Positions 29,120 to 39,962 are shown, numbered from the stretch's first letter. The stretch: 64,000 bases of DNA from Leptospira bourretii (GCF_004770145.1 NZ_RQFW01000019.1:372001-436000); one strand, 5' to 3'. Translations and numbers: made by a program. Notes: generated from the letters alone by a model not told the origin.

Positions 29120-30736
29120 TTAGTCATTTGAACATAATGGTGAATGTTTTCCTTTTACCTCCAACCGGTTTTTAAGAAATACCATCCACTCAGGTGGTTT
29201 CATTTTCTCTTTTGTGTGACAAAAAGAAAGAATCCTTTTTTCTGTATGCACCCAAAACCATAAGTTTCTTCCCTTCCAAAAATCAGTTTGGCCTAAAATT
29301 GTTGAATTTTCATCCAACAAATAAAATTCTTTTGGGTGGGATCCGTCCCAAAACGAAATAGAAAGGATTCTTTCTCCATTGGAAAGATTTAGTTTTGTGC
29401 CTAAAAAATAGTTTTGGAATAACAATTGTAAATTTGATCCTTCACTTTCTTCCCAAATTGGATCTATCATTTTAGAATGAAAAAGGAACCGCTCCCCTTC
29501 TTTGGATCGACTGATGCCAGTGAAACCAAACGTTTGTTTGTATGCACTGGAAAGTGCATTGGAATTAGAATCAAAGATTCCATCTGCATTGAATAGAAGA
29601 TTGGTTTGAAAAAGAGAATTTTGAAATTGATCAATTGAAAACATCCGAATATCTCCGTTGTTTCCCAAATTGCTTCCTCCATCGAAACTAGGGGAAATGA
29701 GATTTGCCATCCACAAAATCCTCTTCCATTCCATTAGAAATTCCTTTGCAATCAAAGGGTGGTCAAACCTTACAAATATTTCCTTATTTTTATCTCTCGC
29801 TGAAACAGAATAATTATAAGAACCCGTATAAACAATTTGGTCATCAATGATCATTGTTTTGTGGTGCAACAAACCTCCAAGATAACGATCATCTTTAAAA
29901 ACAATATCAAGATTTCCATCTTCCCAAATCTGAGAAGGATACTCTAAATTTTGACTTAAGTAGATGCCTTCTGGATTTGTGGACATAGGTGCGTTATAAA
30001 CAGCTTCAATCCGAACTCCTCGTTTGTTTGCCTCAATAAGTTTCAGACTAAGTAAAGGATCATAGTGAGAATAGATCAAATATTTGATTGAATGTTTCGC
30101 CGAATCCACAGCCTCAAGTAACTGCTGCTGGATTTCAAGACCGGCCTCCGGTGAAGTCCAATAAACGAGAGGCCCAATTCGAAAAGATCCATTTGGATTT
30201 TTTCCATCTAACGTTGTTGTGATCTCCTCCCATTCTTTTTGAGAAATGTTATGCATCCAAAAAACATTATTGTCTGTGGCAAGGCCATGAGTTGTAAAGT
30301 TCCCTGTTCCTGAAAAAAATCGGTTCTGGTCAAAGATCCAGATTTTAGTGTGGTGAATCCCCGAGCCTGACCATCTTTGGATTCCCAGTCCAAGGGATTC
30401 CAATTCGGAATAATCTTCTTCTTTATCACCAAACAATTCAATCCGAACTCCAGCCCTTTGTTTCAAATAAAGTTCTGTCAAAATTTCGTAATCATCAATG
30501 GAATATAGGTACGCTCGAATGGAAACTTTTGCCTTTCTGATCTCGGAAATCAAAACATCCTTTACAATTCTTTTTTTTTCATCAGCCACATCGCGACCTG
30601 GATACGAAAAATATAATTCTGTCAACGGAGGGTTACCATACAAAAGAGAAGTTAAATCAATCTTCGATTTTGGTTTTTGGCAAAAGTGAAAGAATCCAAA
30701 CGAAAAAATCAAAAAGACAAAACAGAATTGTTTCAT
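29120..30736 (-). CDS. Phospholipase D-like predicted lipoprotein
   Basis: A 538-residue exported protein with signal ending FFHFC (Cys19). Two complete HxKx4D motifs are present: HTKIWIFD at about residue 129 and HHKTMIID at about 290, each followed by the usual small-residue G-x-N element (GTGN, GSYN). The PLD catalytic pair therefore looks intact. Substrate may be phospholipid or nucleic acid. The last ~180 residues have no recognised family. Its ATG overlaps the stop of the upstream barrel gene by 4 bases, so translation is coupled. Confidence 0.9.
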   Translation of the reverse strand: MKQFCFVFLIFSFGFFHFCQKPKSKIDLTSLLYGNPPLTELYFSYPGRDVADEKKRIVKDVLISEIRKAKVSIRAYLYSIDDYEILTELYLKQRAGVRIELFGDKEEDYSELESLGLGIQRWSGSGIHHTKIWIFDQNRFFSGTGNFTTHGLATDNNVFWMHNISQKEWEEITTTLDGKNPNGSFRIGPLVYWTSPEAGLEIQQQLLEAVDSAKHSIKYLIYSHYDPLLSLKLIEANKRGVRIEAVYNAPMSTNPEGIYLSQNLEYPSQIWEDGNLDIVFKDDRYLGGLLHHKTMIIDDQIVYTGSYNYSVSARDKNKEIFVRFDHPLIAKEFLMEWKRILWMANLISPSFDGGSNLGNNGDIRMFSIDQFQNSLFQTNLLFNADGIFDSNSNALSSAYKQTFGFTGISRSKEGERFLFHSKMIDPIWEESEGSNLQLLFQNYFLGTKLNLSNGERILSISFWDGSHPKEFYLLDENSTILGQTDFWKGRNLWFWVHTEKRILSFCHTKEKMKPPEWMVFLKNRLEVKGKHSPLCSND

Positions 30737-32163
30737 ATTTCCAACCTCCCAAAAACATAACCAAAATTTGATTTGAGGCCCAAAGAATCTGGCACAAACA
30801 ATTGAGATACACCAATTCCCAATTCAAAGGAAGAATCTTCTTTTAAAGAAAACTCGAGTAAACCTTCGCCGATATAAAATACTTCAAAGTCTCTTTTTTG
30901 AAAACTGATTCGTCCATCACTCGGTCTTGTGACTTGGTAAGGTAAAAAATAAGAACCGATGATTTTTAGAACAAACTGACGATAGGTGAATTGCAAAACA
31001 AGTTCATTTAGATATCCGAAGGACCGACCTTCCTTTAGTGCATAGTTTTTTTCATATCCCCTTTCTGTTAAGGCTGCAGAAGGAAAAATACGAAAGATTT
31101 GTGAAAGATAAGGTGTTTGTGCTGGATGGGAACCCATGGATACATAACCGTCGCGGATGATTTGGTTCTTTTGATTCCTTTCTTCTCGATCAGAAATAAA
31201 ATGAGAACTGCGGATTAAAAAACCTCCAAAACGAACCTCTGATCCCAACTGGATTGCTTCCCCTGCAATCGGAATCGAACTGGACTGGGTGGCTACTTTT
31301 GAATTGGTTCTGTCGTTTCCCTTTGCCCATAAAAAATCAAATTGGACCTCCCAAATCTCTGCATCAAATCGAAAACCAACATTTCCATTGAGGAGAGAAT
31401 CCCCATCGGCTCCAGATGCCTTTGTTTCCTTTGTATGATCTTTAACATGTTTTCCCCAACTTCCCAGTTCCACATACTGAATGCCCAAACGAAGGGAAAG
31501 ATACTCTCCGTAAACAAGACCAAAGGAGTGTCTCCTGTGATGACTCACATTTGTTCGCTGGTCTTTGTTGCGAAGTTCGCTATAGGAATTCAAATCTTCC
31601 GAAGGAATCTGTAATAGAGACAGGAACCGGTCTTTCTCAAGTAATAAGACCCCTGAATAATGGTCCCAAAGAAAAAATTGTAGGGTAAGATTTGGCTGCG
31701 GAAAAAATTCCAAAAAAAAACCATCCCCACCATCGTAACTTGATCCAAAACTTTTGGGACGGAATAAATGTTCACGGCGGCCAACACCAAAAAGGAACTT
31801 GGAAGTTTCGTAAGCGATAAAATGATTTTTTCCCAAATAAAAAGGCCTAAGGCCTGTTTCTATTCCTGAAGTTAATTGAATATTTAAATCCCAGACAACA
31901 TTTTCTCTTTTATTTTTGTCTTTCAGGCCAACAAACATAGATTCGCCGGAGACTCTGTTCAAATAAGATGAATTTTGAAATTCTTTTCCCATTGGATGGA
32001 TTTGTAAATCCCAGATGGGAGATTGAAATTGGTTTGTTTGGGTTTTTTCTTTAAAAAACAATTCATATCCTAAAATTCCAACTTCGACTCCTACTGCTTG
32101 GATGGAGCTCATCCCAAATAACAAGAAGAAGCTGATCAGAAAAAACTTTTGAAACGAGTTCAA
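30733..32163 (-). CDS. Predicted outer-membrane beta-barrel protein
   Basis: A 476-residue exported protein with a cleavable signal (FLISFFLLFGMSSIQAVG). The mature part is rich in alternating polar/aromatic strands (e.g. NLTLQFFLWDHYSG, FVLKIIGSYFLPYQV), and the C-terminus ends in FGYVFGRLEI, compatible with a transmembrane barrel. No named family is recognised. It overlaps both neighbours by 4 bases (ATGA type), tying it to the LTD-like and PLD-like lipoproteins. Confidence 0.7.
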   Translation of the reverse strand: MNSFQKFFLISFFLLFGMSSIQAVGVEVGILGYELFFKEKTQTNQFQSPIWDLQIHPMGKEFQNSSYLNRVSGESMFVGLKDKNKRENVVWDLNIQLTSGIETGLRPFYLGKNHFIAYETSKFLFGVGRREHLFRPKSFGSSYDGGDGFFLEFFPQPNLTLQFFLWDHYSGVLLLEKDRFLSLLQIPSEDLNSYSELRNKDQRTNVSHHRRHSFGLVYGEYLSLRLGIQYVELGSWGKHVKDHTKETKASGADGDSLLNGNVGFRFDAEIWEVQFDFLWAKGNDRTNSKVATQSSSIPIAGEAIQLGSEVRFGGFLIRSSHFISDREERNQKNQIIRDGYVSMGSHPAQTPYLSQIFRIFPSAALTERGYEKNYALKEGRSFGYLNELVLQFTYRQFVLKIIGSYFLPYQVTRPSDGRISFQKRDFEVFYIGEGLLEFSLKEDSSFELGIGVSQLFVPDSLGLKSNFGYVFGRLEI

Positions 32164-34991
32164 AATTCCTCGCGAAAGGTTTCGTAGTCAAAAGGAGACA
32201 TTCCTGAAGCACCAGATTTGAGCCAAAGAAATTCTCCGGTGTTGACTAAAAGGTGAAATGAAGAATGACTTTCTTTGTGCCCAAAAGAAGAAATCAGGAT
32301 GGAATTCTGTCCTTGTTTTTTTCGTAACTGGATGGATTCTCCTGAAGAAATTCCATTTCCAATGGTTTGTGTAGTTCTGACTGTGAGGAGTAAATCTGAT
32401 TCGGAATGAAAAATGGGTAAAAACCAATCTTTGCCGTCAGGATCAACAATCCAGGCACAAACATTCGGATCAAGAATCGTACGATTGGTTTGGAATTTTT
32501 GGCCGTTTTTTCCCAAAGGAGTGGAATTTGGAAAACGAGACTGATAAGAAATAAGTTCATCCACACTTACTTCATCTTCAATCAAATACAAACTTAAATC
32601 TTCTGACGCAGAAGATCGGTTGCAAACATAGATCCATTCATTTTGTGATTCTTTTGGGTTAGGAAAAATTGCTTCTATTTGAAGGGGACCTTTTTGTTCC
32701 AAAAAACTTTTTGGTTTGAGTAAGGATGGATCAGACCAAAAAGAATAAACTTGTTCTTCTGAAGAAAAGGAAGAGAAACCACTTAAATCCAGCTGATAAT
32801 TCTTGTTCCCAAGTGAAGTATAGGAAATTGGAATTTTCCAATTTCCATTTCCTAACAAAACATTTGTTTGGTTACCCAAAGGAATGTTCGTAAAGTATAA
32901 CACTTGGAAATTGATTTTTTCAATTTCTAAACTACGTTCTTTGACCAAACCGGGACTACGCCAATCCCCAGAACAAAGAGTCGATGTAACCAGAGAATTG
33001 GAAAATACGATGGGATTTGGTTCTGGATGGAGGGACCTCGTTCCCCCTAAAGATTTCTCTTTCGCAAACTTTGGATCCCAAGAAATAAATGTTGGGGTAA
33101 CATTTTGATTCCCCAAATACCGTAATGATGAAAGGGTGCTCGTAAAAAAATCATCCGGTAATTGGTAAAACAAATCCCCATTACAAACCGAAGGCTCTGT
33201 TCCTAAGGTTAGGATGGTTTTTCCTTCTGGTTTCCAAAAGAGAAATTGATTTCCGTTTTCTCTTTCCAATTGGACAAGTCCTTCTACATGACTTTGGAAT
33301 CCAAAATCCAAAAAAGGAGATTGGTTTGGTGCATACTCCAATAAATCACTAGGAACAAAATTCGCAGAGTTTTTGTTAGGTTTTCCTGGGCTAAATTGGA
33401 AACCATACTCCAAAAATTCTGATGAAGCACCTTCTTTTGGATGGGGAAATTCCTTTCCTGATTCTCGAACGATCGAAAATCGATTTTGTTGTTTAAAACG
33501 AAGTAAATGAAACAAACTGGGACTAGGTTGGAATTCGTTTTTTACTTGGCTCTTTCTTTCTTCCCAGAAAAATTTAGGAATCTGGAAAACAACTCTTGGA
33601 ATCGAAAAAGGTTTTTCTTTTGCTCTTAGATCCCAACCCAACCAAAGTTTTTTAGAAATGATAAAATAAGAATTGGAATGAATCACCCATTCATCAGCTG
33701 ACAAAGGATATATGGTATCATTGTAGACCCAGTTGAGGGAAGAAACATCACAACTTTCTCCTATGTTTTGAAATTCAAAAAAACTAGGGAAAGGAAATTG
33801 GGAATCAAATTGATTCCCAGGATAAAATTCCGTAATTTGAATTTGTTCTGCGATACAACCAGGGACACCACCTTCTTTCTGTTTGGATTCGAATTGATTC
33901 GGTAACCCAGGGTTTCCACAAAATTGATCTGATGAAGTCCAAAACTGAAATTGATCTCGACAGGATACTGGATGAAACTCGTTTGAAAAAAATTCATCCC
34001 CTTGGCGAAAATTAAATTCGGAATCGAGAAATTCTGAATTTCCCCACCGAACCTTTGTATTCGTTCCTAAATTTGATCCATATTCTTTGGGAAGGAAAAT
34101 TCCATGGAATTTTGGTTCATCGGAGAAAAGGAGAACCCCTTTCGGAAGAATCAACTTGGTCCGTTTCGAAAAATCCTCCGAACGAAAAGATGTTTGAGAT
34201 CCATCTTTTACCCAATCCAAAGATTCCGAACGGGGGCAAAGAAAGGTTTCTTTAGGATTTTCCCATTCGAGAAACCTTTGGAAACTGGATTCTGAATGCC
34301 GAAATAATTCCGAAACAACAGGTTCCCCCGGTTCACATTCAGAAAACCATTCTTCATTTTGGACCTGGATTCTTTCGGTAATTGCAGCAATGTCCGGGCA
34401 AGGAAGTTCGAAAGACAGAACTAGTTGTTTGTTCAGAGATCCTTTGAGTTGGTGTGAAAAAAACAAGACCTCACATTGGTCCAAAGTTCTCTGTAAAAAA
34501 AGTGGATGAGGAAGAGCAAACGTTTGGTAGGTGACAAACCCATTCGACCAAACCTGAGAATCCCAATCCAAAACAAATCCCAACTTGTCAGATTCTTTTT
34601 TCCAATTCCCATATTCTTTGAGTGTGGCAGTCCATCCCTTCCCCTTATCCAACCAGGAAGTATATTCACTTTTTTCTTCCTCTAAAATAGAAAACCCAAG
34701 TTTCCATTTTTCGGAATTGGATTCATCTGTTTTCCAACAGATTCGAAACTTTCCACCTAACTCTCGTCTATACAAGGAAACAGGTAAGGAATATATACAA
34801 AGAAGACCCGATTCATAACGAACTTGGTTTGTATCTTCAATGACATTCTCCTCTTCTTCTAAATTTCCGTATTGAAACTCGAAGCGAGGAGATTGATCAA
34901 ACTGATTACCAAACAAAAAAAATGGGATCTCTTCTTGATTCTGACAGGAACAGAGAAGAAAAAAAAGAATGATCGTGATTTGTTTTTGCAT
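32160..34991 (-). CDS. Large predicted lipoprotein with lamin-tail-like domains
   Basis: A 943-residue exported protein with signal ending LLCSC (Cys16). The sequence is beta-rich and aromatic. Around residues 380-450 a stretch beginning IQITEFYPGN and continuing with FFEFQNIG and SYFIISKK resembles a lamin-tail domain (LTD); a second such region lies near residues 770-940 (LQIEAIFPNPKE, NEWIYVCN). LTD repeats are found on bacterial secreted nucleases and surface proteins. The ribosome site lies inside a small hairpin (34994-35017). It begins 36 bases after uvrC and is coupled to two downstream genes. Confidence 0.7.
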   Translation of the reverse strand: MQKQITIILFFLLCSCQNQEEIPFFLFGNQFDQSPRFEFQYGNLEEEENVIEDTNQVRYESGLLCIYSLPVSLYRRELGGKFRICWKTDESNSEKWKLGFSILEEEKSEYTSWLDKGKGWTATLKEYGNWKKESDKLGFVLDWDSQVWSNGFVTYQTFALPHPLFLQRTLDQCEVLFFSHQLKGSLNKQLVLSFELPCPDIAAITERIQVQNEEWFSECEPGEPVVSELFRHSESSFQRFLEWENPKETFLCPRSESLDWVKDGSQTSFRSEDFSKRTKLILPKGVLLFSDEPKFHGIFLPKEYGSNLGTNTKVRWGNSEFLDSEFNFRQGDEFFSNEFHPVSCRDQFQFWTSSDQFCGNPGLPNQFESKQKEGGVPGCIAEQIQITEFYPGNQFDSQFPFPSFFEFQNIGESCDVSSLNWVYNDTIYPLSADEWVIHSNSYFIISKKLWLGWDLRAKEKPFSIPRVVFQIPKFFWEERKSQVKNEFQPSPSLFHLLRFKQQNRFSIVRESGKEFPHPKEGASSEFLEYGFQFSPGKPNKNSANFVPSDLLEYAPNQSPFLDFGFQSHVEGLVQLERENGNQFLFWKPEGKTILTLGTEPSVCNGDLFYQLPDDFFTSTLSSLRYLGNQNVTPTFISWDPKFAKEKSLGGTRSLHPEPNPIVFSNSLVTSTLCSGDWRSPGLVKERSLEIEKINFQVLYFTNIPLGNQTNVLLGNGNWKIPISYTSLGNKNYQLDLSGFSSFSSEEQVYSFWSDPSLLKPKSFLEQKGPLQIEAIFPNPKESQNEWIYVCNRSSASEDLSLYLIEDEVSVDELISYQSRFPNSTPLGKNGQKFQTNRTILDPNVCAWIVDPDGKDWFLPIFHSESDLLLTVRTTQTIGNGISSGESIQLRKKQGQNSILISSFGHKESHSSFHLLVNTGEFLWLKSGASGMSPFDYETFREEF

Positions 34992-34993
34992 CT

Positions 34994-35017
34994 CCCACCT
35001 CGAGGCCTTTGGGTGGG
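34994..35017 (-). promoter_or_regulatory. Hairpin covering the ribosome site of the LTD-like gene
   Basis: On the minus strand CCCACC (35017-35012) pairs with GGTGGG (34999-34994), which is part of the AGGTGGGAG ribosome site directly before the ATG at 34991. The stem is GC-only apart from one A-T pair. It lies between the uvrC stop and the lipoprotein start and could damp translation of the downstream cassette. Confidence 0.4.
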
Positions 35018-35027
35018 GAAAAAGAAT

Positions 35028-36869
35028 TTATGGTTCTATTTTTTTTAGTTTTTGGATTCCAAGATAAATTTTTTCCGCAAGCACAGGTCCAATTCCAGGG
35101 ACTTTTTGTAATTCCTCTTTTGTGGCATCCGTAACTTTCTTTTTGGATTGGAAATAAGAAAGAATACTTTTTCTGCGACTTGCTCCAATGTCTTCCATAT
35201 CATCTAAAATTGTTTTTAATGCTTTTTTCTTTCTTTGGACACGTTGGAAGGTAACTCCAAACCGGTGAGCTTCGTCTCGCAAATTCCGCAGAAGACGCAT
35301 CATGGGGGAATGGATATCAAAACTATATGGATATTTTTCTCCGGGAAAATAAATCTCTTCTCTCTTTTTAGCAAGACCCACCATCGGTATATGACCAAGT
35401 TCTAATGCATTTGCAGCTTCAGCAGCACGAGACAATTGAGTTAGTCCTCCATCGATGACAATAAGATCGGGAAGCGGTTCTTCTTCATTTACTAAATGGC
35501 TGAGTCTTCTTGCGATTACTTCATGGATCATTCCTGGATCATTGATTCCCTCATACCCACGCATTTTATAATGCCTGTAACCAGCCTTATACGGTTTCCC
35601 GTCGACAAACATAACACCACTAGCCACAGGGGAAGAACCTTGGAAGTGTGAGATATCATAACATTCAATCGTTCTCGGTAGAACAGGAAGTTTTAGTTTT
35701 TCTTGGAGTTCTTTCATTGCAACCGATTGGTCACGAAGTTTTGTGGCAAGAATTCGTTCTGTCAAACTGAGGTCCGCATTTTTTTCCGCCAAACGGAGCA
35801 GTGATTTTTTAGGTCCCATTTCTGGAAACTTCAGTTTGATAGAAGTTCCTAATTTTTCGGTGATAGCTTCCACAAAAACATCGTAATTCCCTTTGGCAGA
35901 AGGAGGTAAAAATAAAGTACTTGGAAGGACTGTGACATTCAAATAATAATCCCGAAGAAAAGAAGTAAAAACTTCTTCATCATCTGAAAAGGAAAGCCCA
36001 GTGATGGGAAAAGATTTTTTCCCTTCTAACCTTCCCCCTCTTACTTCTAAAATCACAACTTGGCCTTCATCCTCTCGTTTGCTAATTCCGAGTATGTCTT
36101 CGTCTCCTCCATCCATACTGACAACGGTTTGTTTTTCTCTGACTTGGTTGATTTTTTCGATCCTTGCTTTTAAGTATCCGGCTCTCTCATATTCCATTCG
36201 TTCGGATGCTTTGACCATCGAAGTTTTGAGCCCGGCAACCAATCGTTCTTTTTTTCCTTCTAAAAAACTCAATATCTCATCTACCAATTCTCCATAGGTT
36301 TCTTTTGTAATATTTCCTTGGCAAGGCCCAAGACAACGACCCATATGAAAATTGAGACAAGGCCTTTGCGGTTTTGCGAGTGGGAGTTTGAGTTTGGTTT
36401 TACGAATGGGAAAAATTCGATGGATTAATTCTAAAGTGTCACGAGCTGCTTTTACATCTGTAAACGGCCCAAAGTAGCGATCCCCATTGTCTTTTACATT
36501 TCTTGTCAAAAAAACCATGGGAAAGTCTTCACTTGTGGAAACACAAAGAAAGGGATATTTTTTATCGTCTTTTAACCTAACATTAAACTTTGGATTGTAC
36601 TTTTTGATGAGTGTGGCTTCAAGAAGCAAAGCTTCCTTTTCTGTACTGGTGGCAATCCAATCCAGGTCATACAACTCAACGAAGAGTGCCCGCGTTTTGC
36701 GATCTTTTAGGTTTGGATTTAAATAAGAGCGGACCCTCGATTGTAATTTGAGAGCTTTTCCAACATAAATTACAATTCCTTCCTCATTTTTCCAGAGGTA
36801 ACATCCAGGTTGGCTTCCTAAATTTTTAATCTTTTCTTGGATGGTTTTTAGAATGAGTTGGTCTTTCAT
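35028..36869 (-). CDS. uvrC: Excinuclease ABC subunit C
   Basis: A 613-residue UvrC that makes the dual incisions in nucleotide-excision repair with UvrAB. Domains in order are a GIY-YIG nuclease ([19 protein letters not shown], ~residues 20-38), a Cys-containing linker (CLGPCQGNI), a UVR/UvrB-binding motif near 200-235, the RNase H-like endonuclease domain ([20 protein letters not shown]), and a terminal helix-hairpin-helix ([16 protein letters not shown]). Normal length and all key regions are present. Confidence 0.97.
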   Translation of the reverse strand: MKDQLILKTIQEKIKNLGSQPGCYLWKNEEGIVIYVGKALKLQSRVRSYLNPNLKDRKTRALFVELYDLDWIATSTEKEALLLEATLIKKYNPKFNVRLKDDKKYPFLCVSTSEDFPMVFLTRNVKDNGDRYFGPFTDVKAARDTLELIHRIFPIRKTKLKLPLAKPQRPCLNFHMGRCLGPCQGNITKETYGELVDEILSFLEGKKERLVAGLKTSMVKASERMEYERAGYLKARIEKINQVREKQTVVSMDGGDEDILGISKREDEGQVVILEVRGGRLEGKKSFPITGLSFSDDEEVFTSFLRDYYLNVTVLPSTLFLPPSAKGNYDVFVEAITEKLGTSIKLKFPEMGPKKSLLRLAEKNADLSLTERILATKLRDQSVAMKELQEKLKLPVLPRTIECYDISHFQGSSPVASGVMFVDGKPYKAGYRHYKMRGYEGINDPGMIHEVIARRLSHLVNEEEPLPDLIVIDGGLTQLSRAAEAANALELGHIPMVGLAKKREEIYFPGEKYPYSFDIHSPMMRLLRNLRDEAHRFGVTFQRVQRKKKALKTILDDMEDIGASRRKSILSYFQSKKKVTDATKEELQKVPGIGPVLAEKIYLGIQKLKKIEP

Positions 36870-36928
36870 TATCGTTTTATGCGGGAATTTTACGTTTACA
36901 ATTCTTAGACAATTTGTATCCCTAGGGT
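36870..36928 (+). promoter_or_regulatory. Divergent gap with weak promoter candidate for the chemoreceptor operon
   Basis: The 59 bases between uvrC (minus) and the chemoreceptor gene contain TTTACA (36895-36900) and TATCCC (36917-36922), 16 bases apart. The -10 matches only the first three consensus bases. CTAGGG just before the ATG is the likely ribosome site. Confidence 0.25.
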
Positions 36929-39439
36929 ATGGATATGCGTAAATTGATCAAATTTATAATTTTTGGTCTAGAAGGTTTTAATTACGGAATCGGCTTCCCC
37001 ACTCTCCTTGCTTATATTTACTTTTTTACAGAATGGTCAGGAGAAGAATTTCAAATTATTCTAATTTCTACATCCATTTCTGTATTTTTTATCATTATTT
37101 TCTGTGTCAGTTTCTACTGGATTCGGTTTGCTTCCGTAAGTCGAATTGGAAAACCCGAATGTACCAAACGAGATCAAATTAAGGCCTATTTTTGGTTGGA
37201 TCATTTGGCCCAAGTGGCCATGATCGATGTCATCATTCGCTATGCGATTGGATTTTTATTTGTCCTTGGATCTTTATACTTCTACCAACATTCCAAAAAC
37301 TTTGTCCTCATGAGCGAAATGGGAATTGGCCTTTGTTTGACCTTAGCCTTCACAGTCATCTTCCAATCCATTTTTATTGATTATGTAGAAAATAAATTCA
37401 ATACCAAAGGAATTCTACTTTCGATTCGACTAGACCACCATAAAAGCATCAATACAAGAAAACTTTCCCGCAATTTAGGTTTCCAAACTGTCCTCTCTTT
37501 TCTTGCGGCTATCCTTGTTTTGTTTATCATCAATTACCGGATGAATTTTAAACAAGAGTTAGACTTGGTACATTCCAGTATGGAACAATCAGTGATGGAT
37601 TCAGAAACACTCATGCGTGTGACCCTTGTTGACTTTCGTGACAGGTTGACTCTTTCTATATTTGCTGAAAACAAACTAAAAGACCAAATTGTTCGTAAAG
37701 ATTTACAGGGGGTTCGTTCGGTTCTCAACGAAATCCAATTAAAAAGTACAAACCATGCAGTGGAAGCCCTCTTCTTTTACAAACCTGACGAAGGAATTTT
37801 TGTTTCAACAAATGAATACGATCGTTCCAAAACTGGTACCATATTTTTTATTGAAGATGTGGACCTAGCAAAACAAGGGCCACTCAGACATACAAGCATT
37901 CGTTCCAAAATTTCTGGTGACATCGTTTCACCTTATACCCTTCCTGTTTACCAAAATGATCAATTTTTAGGTTATGTTGGGGGTTTTTTAAATATTGGAA
38001 AACTCTCTAGTTTTATTTTAGGTAATATTAAAATTGGATCTTCAGGAAAGGTTGGTTTTTTCGATGGAGATGGAACCATTGTATATTATACAAACAAAAA
38101 AGAAATTGGGAACAACGCAAAATCAAAGTTAGTTTTCGATACACCTTTTCAAAAAGAAGATGCTCTTGGATTTATTGATTCCACGGAAGACGGAACTCTC
38201 AAACGGATTTTTTATGTAAAAAATCCAGAATTTAATTATATCATCTACTGCATTTTTGAAAATTCAGAACTTTATGAAAAAACTCTCACCAGTTTATTTA
38301 CAACACTTGGAATTTCAATTATCGTTTTACTCCTGATTGGATTTATCACTGTCGTTGTGATTGAATCCAAACTCAAACCATTAGAAAGAATTAGAGTAAG
38401 AATTGCAGAAATGGTAAAAGGAAATTTACAATCCGATTTTTATGACTCCAGCCGAGATGAAATCGGAAGTATGGCCAATGCGATGTTTGACTTCCAAACA
38501 AAACTACGTCAAATCGTAAACCAAACCCAAACAGTTTCCAATGAACTCACAAACACAAGTTCCGATATTTACGAATCCATGTTGTCTTTATCGGATGCAG
38601 CACAAAACCAAGCAGCAAGTAGCGAAGAAATTTCTGCCTCAGTAGAAGAAATTACAGCGGGTATTGAAAGTGTAGCACAAAGAACAGAAACTCAATCTTT
38701 TACCTTAGTTTCGCTTATGAAAAAAATGACAGAACTCAATCATGCTGTATCTGAAATTGATAAAAAATTCCAAGTTGCTGATGTACGAGTAGAAGAAATC
38801 ACAAACGACGCCAAGTTAGGAGAAAAGTCTTTGGGAGAAATGAAACTTTCAATGGACAAAATTTATCAGTCTTCTTCGGAAATGACAAATGTCGTTGAAA
38901 TCATTCATAATATCTCAGAACAAATCAACTTACTTGCATTAAACGCCGCCATTGAAGCAGCTAGAGCCGGAGTGAGTGGCAGAGGATTTGCCGTGGTTGC
39001 AGATGAAATTTCCAAACTTGCAGACAAAACAGCGAAGTCCATTGATGATATCGAAGAGCTCATCAAACAGAATGAAGGTGAGATCAAACAAGGTCAGGAA
39101 AAAATCGACCAGTCCATTGTGATTTTAAGTGAAACTATTTCAGGTGTAAACTCGATCAATCAAATGACAAAAGAAATTCGTTCTGTTGTTAGAAAACAAA
39201 TTGAAACCAACGAAGAAGTCAACGAAGGTGTCACACAAATTCGTGAACTTTCGGAAATGATCAAAGAAGCCACTGATGAACAAAAAATGGCTATGCTTGA
39301 AATTTCCAGATCGATGGCAGAAATCAATAACCATGCACAAACCACAGCAATGTCGAGTGAAGGAACAAAATCTAGTTCCCAAACCATGAACCAACTATCC
39401 GAAAGCCTCAGAAGAGAGATCAACTACTTCCATGTCTAA
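36929..39439 (+). CDS. Methyl-accepting chemotaxis protein with multi-TM N-terminus
   Basis: An 836-residue chemoreceptor. Unusually, it begins with about five hydrophobic segments (~residues 5-205). A Cache-like extracytoplasmic sensor follows (~210-440), then a further membrane segment ([20 protein letters not shown]), HAMP (~460-515), and the signalling coiled-coil with its hairpin tip [16 protein letters not shown] followed by [10 protein letters not shown]. It should signal through CheW/CheA to the motor. Its last 8 bases overlap the signal-peptidase-like gene, so the operon continues downstream. Confidence 0.95.
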   Translation: MDMRKLIKFIIFGLEGFNYGIGFPTLLAYIYFFTEWSGEEFQIILISTSISVFFIIIFCVSFYWIRFASVSRIGKPECTKRDQIKAYFWLDHLAQVAMIDVIIRYAIGFLFVLGSLYFYQHSKNFVLMSEMGIGLCLTLAFTVIFQSIFIDYVENKFNTKGILLSIRLDHHKSINTRKLSRNLGFQTVLSFLAAILVLFIINYRMNFKQELDLVHSSMEQSVMDSETLMRVTLVDFRDRLTLSIFAENKLKDQIVRKDLQGVRSVLNEIQLKSTNHAVEALFFYKPDEGIFVSTNEYDRSKTGTIFFIEDVDLAKQGPLRHTSIRSKISGDIVSPYTLPVYQNDQFLGYVGGFLNIGKLSSFILGNIKIGSSGKVGFFDGDGTIVYYTNKKEIGNNAKSKLVFDTPFQKEDALGFIDSTEDGTLKRIFYVKNPEFNYIIYCIFENSELYEKTLTSLFTTLGISIIVLLLIGFITVVVIESKLKPLERIRVRIAEMVKGNLQSDFYDSSRDEIGSMANAMFDFQTKLRQIVNQTQTVSNELTNTSSDIYESMLSLSDAAQNQAASSEEISASVEEITAGIESVAQRTETQSFTLVSLMKKMTELNHAVSEIDKKFQVADVRVEEITNDAKLGEKSLGEMKLSMDKIYQSSSEMTNVVEIIHNISEQINLLALNAAIEAARAGVSGRGFAVVADEISKLADKTAKSIDDIEELIKQNEGEIKQGQEKIDQSIVILSETISGVNSINQMTKEIRSVVRKQIETNEEVNEGVTQIRELSEMIKEATDEQKMAMLEISRSMAEINNHAQTTAMSSEGTKSSSQTMNQLSESLRREINYFHV

Positions 39440-39962
39440 ATCAAAAAACAAAGTTCCTTTCAAAACAAGACTACTTGCATTTGCCATTCCTCTTGTTGTA
39501 GGCCTCGTCGCTGCCGTTGTCTTTAAATACTATGTAATCACGCCCGTCCACATTCAAAACCAGTTTATGGAACCTACGTTAAAAAATGGATCCACTGCTT
39601 ATTTTAATCGATGGTTTCGTGCCAAACAATTGGGGATTGGGGATGTGGTTCTTGTCCACTCTCCTCTTGACCCGGACTCGGTTCTCATCGCAAGGATCGT
39701 TGGAAAACCGGGGGATACCATCTATGTCCAAAAACGAATGGTATTTCGCAATGGCACTCTACTCGATCCGACAAGTTTTCCAGAATCCTCATCAAACGAT
39801 ATCCCGATGATCCCTCCTGGAAAAACAGAATCGGATGATATGCCAAAAGTGACAGTTCCCGAAAAATCTTTTTTCCTACTTGCTGACAATCGCGAACTCG
39901 GAGTGGATTCCAGAACATTGGGTGTCATCCAAGAAAGCCATGTCATTGCTACCTTATGGTAA
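39432..39962 (+). CDS. Signal peptidase I homologue lacking the catalytic Ser and Lys
   Basis: A 176-residue S26-family protein with one N-terminal membrane segment (residues ~13-33). The family boxes are recognisable: [13 protein letters not shown] (box B), [17 protein letters not shown] (box D) and [14 protein letters not shown] (box E, Asp152-Asn-Arg and Asp159-Ser-Arg). At the nucleophile position, where active enzymes have S-M-x-P-T, this protein has Phe45-Met46-Glu-Pro-Thr. At the general base, normally I-K-R, it has Ile86-Ala87-Arg88. Both catalytic residues are therefore lost although the fold signatures persist, so it is a probable pseudoenzyme. It overlaps the chemoreceptor gene by 8 bases and the DUF2157 gene by 23. 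Confidence 0.88.
   Translation: MSKSKNKVPFKTRLLAFAIPLVVGLVAAVVFKYYVITPVHIQNQFMEPTLKNGSTAYFNRWFRAKQLGIGDVVLVHSPLDPDSVLIARIVGKPGDTIYVQKRMVFRNGTLLDPTSFPESSSNDIPMIPPGKTESDDMPKVTVPEKSFFLLADNRELGVDSRTLGVIQESHVIATLW

Noticed and set aside
39432..39962. Active signal peptidase I (lepB)
   Set aside because: The nucleophile and base positions are Phe and Ala, so the gene symbol lepB was not assigned.
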